Of a DNA stretch of 64,000 nt, positions 18,657 through 26,723 are shown piece after piece. The position numbers were made by a program, and so were the translations under genes. Every line of letters starts with the position of its first letter. Position 1 is the first letter of the stretch. The notes under the pieces were generated by a model. It saw nothing but the letters and a program-made list of their open reading frames with translations, had not been told where the DNA came from and did not search any database. The stretch lies in the NCBI GenBank assembly GCA_003481005.1, contig QUKC01000016.1, positions 323 through 64,322 on the forward strand. Direction: 5' to 3'. The DNA is from Firmicutes bacterium TM09-10. GTDB lineage: Bacteria > Bacillota > Clostridia > Lachnospirales > Lachnospiraceae.

Positions 18657-19670
18657 CTATACATAAAAATATAAATCCACACAGAACATTTGTTCATCAT
18701 GTGTTATTTTCATTATCCCACTATATTTTTTCACAACCCTTTCTACGCTCTGCAGTCCATATCCATGTTTTACATCATCCCGCTTTCTTGTCTTAAACTT
18801 ACTATTTGAACTTTTATATACAACTCCATCAAAGCTATTATATATGCTTAAATATAAAATTCCTCGTTCATATTTTAAACGTATATCCAAATGTTTTTCG
18901 TCAGATTTCTGCAATGCCTCCCCTGCATTATCCAAAAGGTTTCCAAGAACAATATTTAAATCTGCCTCTGATATCATAGACTCACATGGAATATCAATTT
19001 GAAGTTGCGGCTTACATCCTGTTTGCCTTTCTATTACCTCCAATTTATAATTTAAGATACTGTCAACAGCTACATTACCGGTCTTAACGTACTCGCCCTT
19101 TACGCTCTGGAGTTCTTCCATGCTTTCGATATAATCAGCTGCTTTTTCGTACTCGCCTTTTTCAAGATAGGAAGAAATCAATTGCAAATGATTTTTTAAA
19201 TCATGTCTTAAAATTCTAATATTCTGTCGTGACTGCTGTAGTATTTCTAACTGCTTCAAATACATCCTGTTTTCCTGTAAAATTTCCGCTTTTTCAATTC
19301 GTTCTTCATAATTTTCCACTACTTTGTGATAAATATGATATGTTCCAAGATTAATCATACAAATAAGTTCCAAAGATATCATCGTCCACTCATACGATTC
19401 CATTCTTTCTGTTACAATCTCTGCCAAGAAAACACTTCCCAAAAACAACAAAATCAGATTCCCGCATCCACTAGCAGGAATACTTGCTCTCTTTGTAAAA
19501 ACTTTTAATCTTTCAAGTAATAAAAGTAAAAGTAACGCAAATATTCCAGAGCACAAACACCCCATAGCTTCTTCTTCAATTGGCTTTCCGATCAGATTGA
19601 AAAATATCCATACAACATCTTCTGAAAGAAGACCAAGCGCAAATGCTCCAACTGTTGCAAGAATTTTCAT
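18657..19670 (-). CDS. GHKL sensor histidine kinase, C-terminal part (AgrC-like)
   Basis: 337 residues: the last membrane segments (about 1-115), a coiled dimerisation region with RHDLKNHL (His156, the probable phosphorylation site), the N-box LGNLLDNAGEAL (242-253) and G-box GYGLQSV (303-309). This is the AgrC/GHKL architecture that usually senses peptides. The frame continues in phase upstream through one TAG into an 81-codon membrane segment, so the natural protein is probably about 420 residues. GGAAG 7 nt before this ATG could allow separate initiation. It should phosphorylate the neighbouring LytTR regulator. Confidence 0.85.
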   Translation of the reverse strand: MKILATVGAFALGLLSEDVVWIFFNLIGKPIEEEAMGCLCSGIFALLLLLLLERLKVFTKRASIPASGCGNLILLFLGSVFLAEIVTERMESYEWTMISLELICMINLGTYHIYHKVVENYEERIEKAEILQENRMYLKQLEILQQSRQNIRILRHDLKNHLQLISSYLEKGEYEKAADYIESMEELQSVKGEYVKTGNVAVDSILNYKLEVIERQTGCKPQLQIDIPCESMISEADLNIVLGNLLDNAGEALQKSDEKHLDIRLKYERGILYLSIYNSFDGVVYKSSNSKFKTRKRDDVKHGYGLQSVERVVKKYSGIMKITHDEQMFCVDLYFYV

Positions 19671-19673
19671 TTT

Positions 19674-19919
19674 CTAACTTCCTTCATATAATATAAAGGC
19701 AAAGCAAAGATATCCTATTATAATCGAGATTCTAACAACAATAATTCCTGTAGAAAATACATACAACAATGAATTTATCAACCATACGATGAAATAGAGA
19801 CAAAGCTTTTTTCCCCATTTTATTTTTTTGCTTACAAGAAATAACTCTATCGTACGATATCCAACATACACACTCAATATATTGTATAAAAATCTGAATA
19901 TTGTTTCGTAAATTTCCAT
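19674..19919 (-). CDS. Membrane N-terminal part of the split sensor kinase
   Basis: 81 residues with two or three hydrophobic segments (VYVGYRTIELFLVS, LYFIVWLINSLLYVF, ISIIIGYLCFAFILY). It ends in TAG at 19674-19676. The next codons in the same frame are AAA then the ATG of the kinase part. Together they match the length and layout of an AgrC-type sensor, whose N-terminal half is a polytopic ligand-sensing domain. Thus this is either the front of a gene broken by one nonsense change, a readthrough site, or a two-piece sensor. It starts 2 bp after the response regulator stop. Confidence 0.75.
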   Translation of the reverse strand: MEIYETIFRFLYNILSVYVGYRTIELFLVSKKIKWGKKLCLYFIVWLINSLLYVFSTGIIVVRISIIIGYLCFAFILYEGS

Positions 19920-19921
19920 TA

Positions 19922-20650
19922 TTATCTTTTCCCAACTCTTTCATCTAATAATCTTTTTTGTACTTCCTCCTTGTAACTCCTGCTGATAGGCAATTCGACT
20001 CCATTCGTTAAATACATTTGAGATGCTTGGAAAAAAGCAATATAATTTTTGTTGACTAAATAGGATTTATGTATACGCCAAAATTTATCTTCACTTATCT
20101 GCCTTTTCACCTCATTTATTTGTCCATAAAATTCTACTTCCTCCTCATTTTTTGTAAACATCTGAATTTTCCGTCCCCTACATTGGAAATAAATAATTTC
20201 ATCTTCTAAAAGTCTATAATGAGTTTTTCCTACATTATAATCAAAATACTGTTTGTTTCTATTGCCAAAAAGCCGAAGATATTCTTCCATGATATGATCA
20301 ACCCGTTCCTGCTTCACTGGCTTTACTAAAAAATCCATTGGTCTATTCTGAAACAACTGCATTGCATAGCTTTCTATTCCTGAAATATAAATAATTTGTG
20401 TCATTTCATTTTTAATATCAGCGCGTAACTCTTTTCCGATTTGTACCCCATCTAGCCCCTTTTCAAATTGAATATCTAAAAATATCAGATCAACTGGAAG
20501 TTCTTCGATCAGGAACTCCAGATATTCTTCCCCTCGTGCAAACACTAAAACATCTATTGGAATCCTACGGGTCTTTGCAAAATTCTGTAAATACTGCTCT
20601 AGCAGACTTCCAAATACCAGGTCGTCGTCACAAATCGCTATTCTGTACAT
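19922..20650 (-). CDS. LytTR-family response regulator
   Basis: 242 residues. The receiver domain has the acidic cluster CDDD (7-10), phospho-acceptor Asp59 (FLDI) and Lys110. A LytTR DNA-binding domain fills about 135-238 (YRLLEDEIIYFQCRGRK at its start, then KFWRIHKSYLVN). The start at 20650 has GGGGGAG upstream; a longer in-frame ATG at 20695 lacks one. LytTR regulators paired with GHKL kinases usually control peptide-related genes, and the exporter array directly downstream is the obvious target. A half copy of the Family A palindrome lies in its leader. Confidence 0.92.
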   Translation of the reverse strand: MYRIAICDDDLVFGSLLEQYLQNFAKTRRIPIDVLVFARGEEYLEFLIEELPVDLIFLDIQFEKGLDGVQIGKELRADIKNEMTQIIYISGIESYAMQLFQNRPMDFLVKPVKQERVDHIMEEYLRLFGNRNKQYFDYNVGKTHYRLLEDEIIYFQCRGRKIQMFTKNEEEVEFYGQINEVKRQISEDKFWRIHKSYLVNKNYIAFFQASQMYLTNGVELPISRSYKEEVQKRLLDERVGKR

Positions 20651-20686
20651 ATTTTTTACTCCCCCCAAATGCACTTTTGCAAAATT

Positions 20687-20710
20687 TGCGAGCATTCTAT
20701 TGTCATGAAT
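20687..20710. repeat. Family A repeat, right half only (copy 2)
   Basis: TGCGAGCATTCTATTGTCATGAAT is identical to the right half of the 7244-7285 copy; the left half is absent. It marks the boundary between the exporter island and the carbohydrate locus, so a rearrangement through the repeat is possible. Confidence 0.7.
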
Positions 20711-20757
20711 TAAAATTTATTTCCTGCGGCAATAAATTCATATTGCCGCAGGAAATC
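20711..20757 (-). terminator. Terminator after the GH38 gene
   Basis: A 16-bp perfect stem, ATTTCCTGCGGCAATA (20719-20734) against TATTGCCGCAGGAAAT (20741-20756), lies right after the mannosidase stop. An AT-rich tail follows on the minus strand. Confidence 0.8.
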
Positions 20758-20769
20758 CTTTATATATTT

Positions 20770-23613
20770 TTACAACCGAACCTTCACCGCAAACAGTGCA
20801 TTGCCATCTACTTCCACGGTTACGGTGCTGCCGTCTGTTTCTACGGCATTGTCTTTTGTTTCCTCGAACAGGTCAACTGCCTGTGCTTCTTTGACTTCTG
20901 TACCGAAGCTTAACTTCACTGCAGAACGCTCACCGGAGGTCTCGCAGCCGCGAACCAGAACGCAGCCATCTGTAGTAGGCTGTACTGCTGTGATCACCGC
21001 GCTGTCGGAAGCAACGGATACCAGGCTGTCCTCCAGAGGCAGCTCGCCGTGGTGGCAGTTGGTGGGCTGGTAGAAGATCTTATGGTTGCAGCCGGTTGCG
21101 ATATCTTCTGCTTCCTTCGCATCTCCGCTCGCTGCGCCAACCCAGAGGGTAATGGTGTGGATGCCGCGTTCCGGATAAGGATCGGGGCTTACAGAGCTGT
21201 TGATCAGTGTCAGGTTCAGGCTCTCCTTCTGTCCGCGATAGCCGTATTTGCTGTCGGAAACGAGGATTGCGGAGCTGCCGTCCATGCGAAGCGCCATGCC
21301 ATAGCGCAGTCCGGGAACATCGTTGTTGATACCCCTGCGGACAGTGCTGCCTGCGGGCACGTCATAACGGAAGGCATCGGTCTGATAGGACAGAGGCGTC
21401 TGCCAGGTCAGAACCGGAATGATGTCTTTGCCGATTTCTTTCCAGTCTACCTTCAGCTCTACGCGAACCAGCGGCTGGTCTTTTTCCAGAACATAGGTCA
21501 CCTCTGCGGTAGAATTTTCTACGGTAAAGTGTGCGGTTACACTGCTTCTGAGTTCTCCGATCACAGCTCTGCCCAGTTCTACGCAACGATCCACCGGCAC
21601 GTTTTTGATCGCTCTGCCGATGTTCCATGCGCTGGAGGTCTTGCATTCCGTTTCCTGATATACAAGTCCGGCTTCTTTGCCTTCGCCGATCAGCTCCTGT
21701 CCGGTCGTCTTGTCCACCAGGGATTTGATGCGTCCGGTCTCTGCGCTGATCGTAACGATGGTCTGCTCATTTTCCAGAACAACATCGTCATAGCAGCGAC
21801 TTACCTGCTCATTTGTCTGTAAGTAAACCGGATAGGAATCCAATCCCTTTTCATACAGCACAACAGTGGTATAGCCGAGGGCAGGAACCTCCTGATCTAC
21901 TAAAACGCGGATATATTTGTGATCCCAGTACTGCTGCAGCTCGTGGTCCACCAGCTGGAACGGAATATCGTTTCCGTCTGCATCGCGCATTGCCAGTCGG
22001 CGCAGATCTCCGGTCCAGTCCCAGACGGTCAGCTCTGCAACCTCACGGCGTGCATGGGACAGGCTGTTGAACAGATGGAAAATACGGGTTCTGCCGCTGC
22101 CTCTTTCGGTGCTGGGCACTCCCACAAAGTTTTCAATGCCGTAGCCTGCGCCTGCGCCTTCAGACTGGCTGTTGTATGCATCGATATCGACCGGAATCGA
22201 GGATGTATCGATCTTTTCTGCGATCACGCGCATTGCGTTTGTGATCTGGGTGTTGGCAGTTGCCATAGAGGTCTGGAACAGTCCCATTGCATGCTCTCTG
22301 GAATCCTGTACGCAGGAGCCGGTCAGGATGTCGTGGAAATGGGTAAATAATACATCCTCCCATGCCTTGGTCAGCTTTTCCTTCGCATACGGGAAGCCAA
22401 CCTTCTGTCCAGCCAGTGCGCTCATCGCTTCTGCATCGTAGAACGCAGCCTCCAAACGGCGATTGCCTCTCTTGATGCGGCTCTGGGTGGTGTAGCAGCC
22501 GTTTGCAAAGTAGTTTAATTCTTCGTTTACAACCGGCAGTTTTTCCCGGATTTTTTCTGCTTCATGGAAGTAGTCGCGGAAGGTGCCGAAACGGATCTTC
22601 GGATAAATTTTCCAGGTCTGCATTTCCAGTGCACGCTCTACGTCGCGTCTGGTAGGTCCGCCGCCGTGGTCACCCACACCATACACCACCAGACCGGTCT
22701 TTAAGCCGCTGCTCTTTTTCACGATTTCCATAAATCCTGCGCCAATCTGCGGTGTGATCGCTCCGTTATACCAGTTGGGCTCGCGGTAGGTAAGGACTTC
22801 TTTTCCGGATGGAGCCTGATAACGGTACAGCACGTCACGGCGGGCATTGCCTCTGCAGTGGTAGAAATATTTTACGCCGCCGAACTGATCGATTTCCGGC
22901 ACGTTTGCGCTGTGTCCGAAGGTATCGGGGGAGAAATCCAGATCAAAATCCTTTACGCCCCAAACCTTGGACAGATATTCTCTCGTGTACTGGATATGAC
23001 GCAGCAGAGACTCGCCGGAAGGCATGTTCTTGTCTGTCTCTACCCATGCAGAGGCGGTTACTTCCCAGCGTCCCTCTGCAATACGGGCTTTGATGCGCTC
23101 CATCAGCTCCGGATCATATTCTTCCACAATCTTGTATACAGAAGCCTGAGACTGGGAGAAGCAGAACTCCGGATACTGATCCATGATATTTAAAATCGAA
23201 CGGAAGGTTGCAAGAACGATGGAAACGGTTTCGTTGAAGCTCCACATCCAGTTCATGTCAATATGCGCATGGGCTGCCAGGATCAGCTCATAGGATTTTG
23301 CTTCCTCTGCGATCGGCTCAAGGATTTCCTCTGCCTCTTCACAGGCCTGATCGGTCAGTACGCCCTCGGTCTGCTGTTTTTCCAGCAGATAATCCAGCGC
23401 TTCCTCCAAAGCAGCGTCGTATTTGCCGTTTTCTGCCTCGGATAAATGCAGGGCAAATTCCAGCTCTGCAAGGATTCTTGCGTTCGCGCGGCCGGGGCGG
23501 GTGATGTGCGCCTGCTCCTCCTTCGGCATGCCGAAGGTGTCCTCAAAGTGCATTTTTTCCCGGTTGCCGCCGACGGAGGTCTTGAGCCGGGTAAATTTTT
23601 CTGCGAGTGTCAT
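20770..23613 (-). CDS. GH38 alpha-mannosidase
   Basis: A 947-residue retaining alpha-mannosidase of family GH38, releasing mannose from glycans. Motifs seen: HAHIDMNWMW (115-124, metal-binding His and Asp), FSPDTFGHS (228-235; Asp230 is the expected nucleophile), and HDILTGSC in the middle helical domain; the long C-terminal half is beta-rich. There is no signal peptide, so it acts in the cytoplasm on imported sugars. It has GGAGGATAC before the ATG and starts 29 bp after the glycyl radical enzyme stop, last gene of the operon. Family and general activity are firm; exact linkage is not shown. Confidence 0.93.
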   Translation of the reverse strand: MTLAEKFTRLKTSVGGNREKMHFEDTFGMPKEEQAHITRPGRANARILAELEFALHLSEAENGKYDAALEEALDYLLEKQQTEGVLTDQACEEAEEILEPIAEEAKSYELILAAHAHIDMNWMWSFNETVSIVLATFRSILNIMDQYPEFCFSQSQASVYKIVEEYDPELMERIKARIAEGRWEVTASAWVETDKNMPSGESLLRHIQYTREYLSKVWGVKDFDLDFSPDTFGHSANVPEIDQFGGVKYFYHCRGNARRDVLYRYQAPSGKEVLTYREPNWYNGAITPQIGAGFMEIVKKSSGLKTGLVVYGVGDHGGGPTRRDVERALEMQTWKIYPKIRFGTFRDYFHEAEKIREKLPVVNEELNYFANGCYTTQSRIKRGNRRLEAAFYDAEAMSALAGQKVGFPYAKEKLTKAWEDVLFTHFHDILTGSCVQDSREHAMGLFQTSMATANTQITNAMRVIAEKIDTSSIPVDIDAYNSQSEGAGAGYGIENFVGVPSTERGSGRTRIFHLFNSLSHARREVAELTVWDWTGDLRRLAMRDADGNDIPFQLVDHELQQYWDHKYIRVLVDQEVPALGYTTVVLYEKGLDSYPVYLQTNEQVSRCYDDVVLENEQTIVTISAETGRIKSLVDKTTGQELIGEGKEAGLVYQETECKTSSAWNIGRAIKNVPVDRCVELGRAVIGELRSSVTAHFTVENSTAEVTYVLEKDQPLVRVELKVDWKEIGKDIIPVLTWQTPLSYQTDAFRYDVPAGSTVRRGINNDVPGLRYGMALRMDGSSAILVSDSKYGYRGQKESLNLTLINSSVSPDPYPERGIHTITLWVGAASGDAKEAEDIATGCNHKIFYQPTNCHHGELPLEDSLVSVASDSAVITAVQPTTDGCVLVRGCETSGERSAVKLSFGTEVKEAQAVDLFEETKDNAVETDGSTVTVEVDGNALFAVKVRL

Positions 23614-23642
23614 AACTTGTATCCTCCTCTTTTTTTATGATT

Positions 23643-25829
23643 TTATTCGTCCAGGAAACGGTCTACGATCTGCTGCCTGTATTCTTTGGACAGCGATGCG
23701 AAAAATGCCGAATATCCTGTGACACGCACTACCAGATCCGGATAAGCCTTCGGATCCTCGTGCGCTTTTAACAGTTTTTCTTTGGATACGCAGTTCATAT
23801 TGATCAGCGTACCGCCTGCCTGCTCATGCGCATGGATCAGCGCAACGAGGGCGTCCACACCGCCGGAATGCTGAATCAGTCCGGTGTCGATATCCAGATG
23901 CAGCGGAGCAGAGTTGCCGTAGCCCGCCTGTGTCAGCGCTACCGCATTTGCCTTTAAAACCGGCGAAAAGGTATCCACACCTCTTGCAAATCCGGGATCC
24001 GGTTCAGAAGAATGGGAAATCGCATCTCCTGCAAAGCGGCCGTTGGGCGTTGCCTCCAGCGTCTTTCCATAGGCATACACATCTCCGTGGGAGAACAGTC
24101 CGGGAACGATCATCAGATGATGCTTCCTGGTCGGAGAGCCCTTGCACAGTGCTACATAATAGTCCCGGATGCGCACTGCCCAGTCCTGAGCGCGGGAGCC
24201 GGGAGAACCGAAACGGCGAATGTTTTTGAGCATCAGACGTTCTCTTTCTGCACCCTCATAGTTGGTATCCAGCAATTCAAAGAGTCGATCCCAGGTCAGC
24301 TTCTTCTCTTCTACAACACGCTGTTCGATCGCCGCAAAGGAATCTGCTACGGTGGCCAGCGCAATGCCGTCGATATTCAGATCCAGAATGTCCACGCCGC
24401 CGTTGGAGCAGTTTAAGCCCCGTTCGATCGGTCCGTGCATAAACAGATTCAGAACGATTTCCGGGCGGTTTCTCTGCATGACTTCATAATGCTTGTCATA
24501 GCCAGCCTTGACACATTCCACCATCGCCTGCAAATGATAAGTGAAGCGCTCCCAGAGCAGATCCAGGTCGCGTGTTTCCTGCGCCTGCAGATCCTTTAAC
24601 CCATAGTGCAGTGCCACTGCCATGTTCACGCGGGTTACATCCTGCAGCGGATATTCCCGTCCGGGAATCGCCACCCAGTTGCAGCCGCATTTCACACGCA
24701 TGCGTCCCAGCTCCAGCGGGAAACCATTTTTGGAAAAGCCCTCCGAAATTCCCTTTTCCAGAGAATAGCACACGCCATATCCATCTTCGATCGTATACTC
24801 TACCGCCCTCTTTAACAAAATCTCCGGCTCCGGGCCCTGTCCCGCAATGGGAGCATGGACGCGGATTCCCAGGTTGGTCGGGATCTTTAACAGGTGCATC
24901 GCGTCCAGAATCAGGAACGACAGGCGGCTCGTCACTTCCCGGTCTCCTGCCGGCGTCAGTCCGCCGATCTGGGTGTAATGCGTATCGTTGAAGAACAGGC
25001 TGGCAATCATCCAGACTGCCTCTTCTTCCGTCAGGATACCGCTTTCGATATCCCGTTCAAAATATTCTTCCAGAAGCGTATCCAGCGCCCCCAGCGCACC
25101 GCCTGCATAAAACGTGCGATCCACCGCCTGGAAATGTGCTAAAAACTGCACTGCTTCCCGGAAGGTGCGGGGCTCATGCTCGCACAGCTCGCCGTTTACC
25201 TTTGCAATCGCCAGATAATTGTCTCTCAAAAACGGATCGCTTTCCTTTGCAGCCAGCTCCTGCGCATAAACCTGATGTGCCTTTACCCATTCCAGGATCC
25301 CCAGCACGAGCTGCTCCTCGCCCTCATAAAAATCCGGATCCGGCGGGTTGTTTTTCTTTCTGTAATAACGAATCTTTTCCAGAAGTCCCTTCCAGCCCTC
25401 TCTTAAACCGATCTCCATGTCCGGGCACAGATGGTTCATGCCGCCGAAGCCCGCCTGGGTGATGCGGTACTTTTGGATGGTCTCATCCAGCTCGTGGGGT
25501 CTGTCCGCATCCGCAATCTGCAGCGGTGCGAACCGGTCAAATGTGCCGACCCAGCAGCATGCCAGCGCGCTGTTGGGATTGATATATTTCGGCATTTCAT
25601 TTAAAAAACGTCTGAAATTTCGCCCGATACATGCACAGCCGTGTACCAGACCGTCCTCGCAGGTTTCCGGCTCAAAGGTAAATTCCGAAAAATCAATAAA
25701 TCCGTGGTCATCGATATCGATGGACCCATGCCGTGCAAGCTTTGCATCGTTGATCTTTAACTTATCCTGATGCATCCCCTCAATCAGCTGCAGGTATAAC
25801 GGCGATACCTTCGCTTTCTCCGTATTCAT
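23643..25829 (-). CDS. Glycyl radical enzyme of unknown substrate
   Basis: A 728-residue member of the pyruvate formate-lyase/glycyl radical superfamily. The C-terminal radical motif is RVTGYSAFF (Gly705). The thiyl-radical loop reads KCGCNWVAIPG (Cys381 and Cys383), where dehydratases have GCVE and PFL has a Cys-Cys pair. The Glu that acts as base in dehydratases appears replaced by Trp. It is also shorter than the 780-850 residues usual for the superfamily. Its activase is immediately upstream (21-bp gap), and GH38 lies downstream. Known families are therefore poor guides to its reaction; a sugar-derived substrate is inferred from context only. Confidence 0.85.
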   Translation of the reverse strand: MNTEKAKVSPLYLQLIEGMHQDKLKINDAKLARHGSIDIDDHGFIDFSEFTFEPETCEDGLVHGCACIGRNFRRFLNEMPKYINPNSALACCWVGTFDRFAPLQIADADRPHELDETIQKYRITQAGFGGMNHLCPDMEIGLREGWKGLLEKIRYYRKKNNPPDPDFYEGEEQLVLGILEWVKAHQVYAQELAAKESDPFLRDNYLAIAKVNGELCEHEPRTFREAVQFLAHFQAVDRTFYAGGALGALDTLLEEYFERDIESGILTEEEAVWMIASLFFNDTHYTQIGGLTPAGDREVTSRLSFLILDAMHLLKIPTNLGIRVHAPIAGQGPEPEILLKRAVEYTIEDGYGVCYSLEKGISEGFSKNGFPLELGRMRVKCGCNWVAIPGREYPLQDVTRVNMAVALHYGLKDLQAQETRDLDLLWERFTYHLQAMVECVKAGYDKHYEVMQRNRPEIVLNLFMHGPIERGLNCSNGGVDILDLNIDGIALATVADSFAAIEQRVVEEKKLTWDRLFELLDTNYEGAERERLMLKNIRRFGSPGSRAQDWAVRIRDYYVALCKGSPTRKHHLMIVPGLFSHGDVYAYGKTLEATPNGRFAGDAISHSSEPDPGFARGVDTFSPVLKANAVALTQAGYGNSAPLHLDIDTGLIQHSGGVDALVALIHAHEQAGGTLINMNCVSKEKLLKAHEDPKAYPDLVVRVTGYSAFFASLSKEYRQQIVDRFLDE

Positions 25830-25850
25830 ACACGTTCCTTTCTATTCAAA

Positions 25851-26723
25851 TCACTGGAATCCATACTTCTTTTTCAGCATTTCCACCTCGTCCTTTAGCG
25901 GAACGGTCCCCTCAAACACGTTCTGTGCCTCCAGCGCCCTGTACTTGGAATTTCCCAGCTTGTGGTACGGCAGAAGCTCTGCTTCAATCTGCTGCCACCG
26001 GTGTAAAAACTCTGCGATCTTTTCCACCTGATCATCGTTCATGCCCGGAATGTAAGGATAGCGAACGAAAATATTCGCTCCCAGATCCGCAAGCCTTGTG
26101 AAATTTTCCAGAATCCGTTCATTTCCCACTCCGGTGCAGGTTTTATGGACATCGGAATCCATCGCCTTGATGTCGTATAAAAACAGATCCGTATAGGGCA
26201 GCACCTGTTCAAAGGATTCCCACGGGACATTTCCGGCAGTATCCACCGCGGTGTGTATGCCTGCCGCCTGACAGCCCTTTAACAGCTCCGTCAGGGCATC
26301 CGGCTGCAGCATACATTCTCCCCCTGAAAATGTCACGCCGCCCTTTGACTGGTCGAAATATCCCTTATTTTCCAGAATCTCTTTTAAGATGCTGTCCGTA
26401 TCCCGCCATTCTCCGACGCTGACCAGTGCATCCGCATAGCATTCCTCACAGCATTTGAAGCAGTGGATACATTTGCTTCTGTCGATCCAGTGTCCCGTCT
26501 CGTCAAAGACCTGCGCCCCCACCGGACAGACCTCCCGACATGCCATACAGCCAATACAGCGGTCCGGATAGAGTAAAATTTCCTTTGCGGCATGGATGGA
26601 TTCCGGATTGTGGCACCAGCGGCAGTGCAGGCTGCAGCCCTTGAAAAAAACTACAGTCCGCACACCGGGCCCGTCATGGACGCTGAAATGCTGAATATTA
26701 AAAATATTCGCTTTTATGCCCAT
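25851..26723 (-). CDS. Glycyl radical enzyme activating enzyme (radical SAM)
   Basis: 290 residues. The N-terminal GPGVRTVVFFKGC and CSLHCRWC carry the radical SAM cluster that cleaves S-adenosylmethionine to install the glycyl radical on the neighbouring enzyme. Two further clusters are marked by CIGCMACREVCPVG and CIHCFKCCEECYADAL, as in activases of dehydratase-type enzymes rather than PflA. The start is uncertain: ATG 26723 overlaps the upstream gene by 10 bp and has AACAGG close by; GTG 26738 is possible. Confidence 0.92.
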   Translation of the reverse strand: MGIKANIFNIQHFSVHDGPGVRTVVFFKGCSLHCRWCHNPESIHAAKEILLYPDRCIGCMACREVCPVGAQVFDETGHWIDRSKCIHCFKCCEECYADALVSVGEWRDTDSILKEILENKGYFDQSKGGVTFSGGECMLQPDALTELLKGCQAAGIHTAVDTAGNVPWESFEQVLPYTDLFLYDIKAMDSDVHKTCTGVGNERILENFTRLADLGANIFVRYPYIPGMNDDQVEKIAEFLHRWQQIEAELLPYHKLGNSKYRALEAQNVFEGTVPLKDEVEMLKKKYGFQ

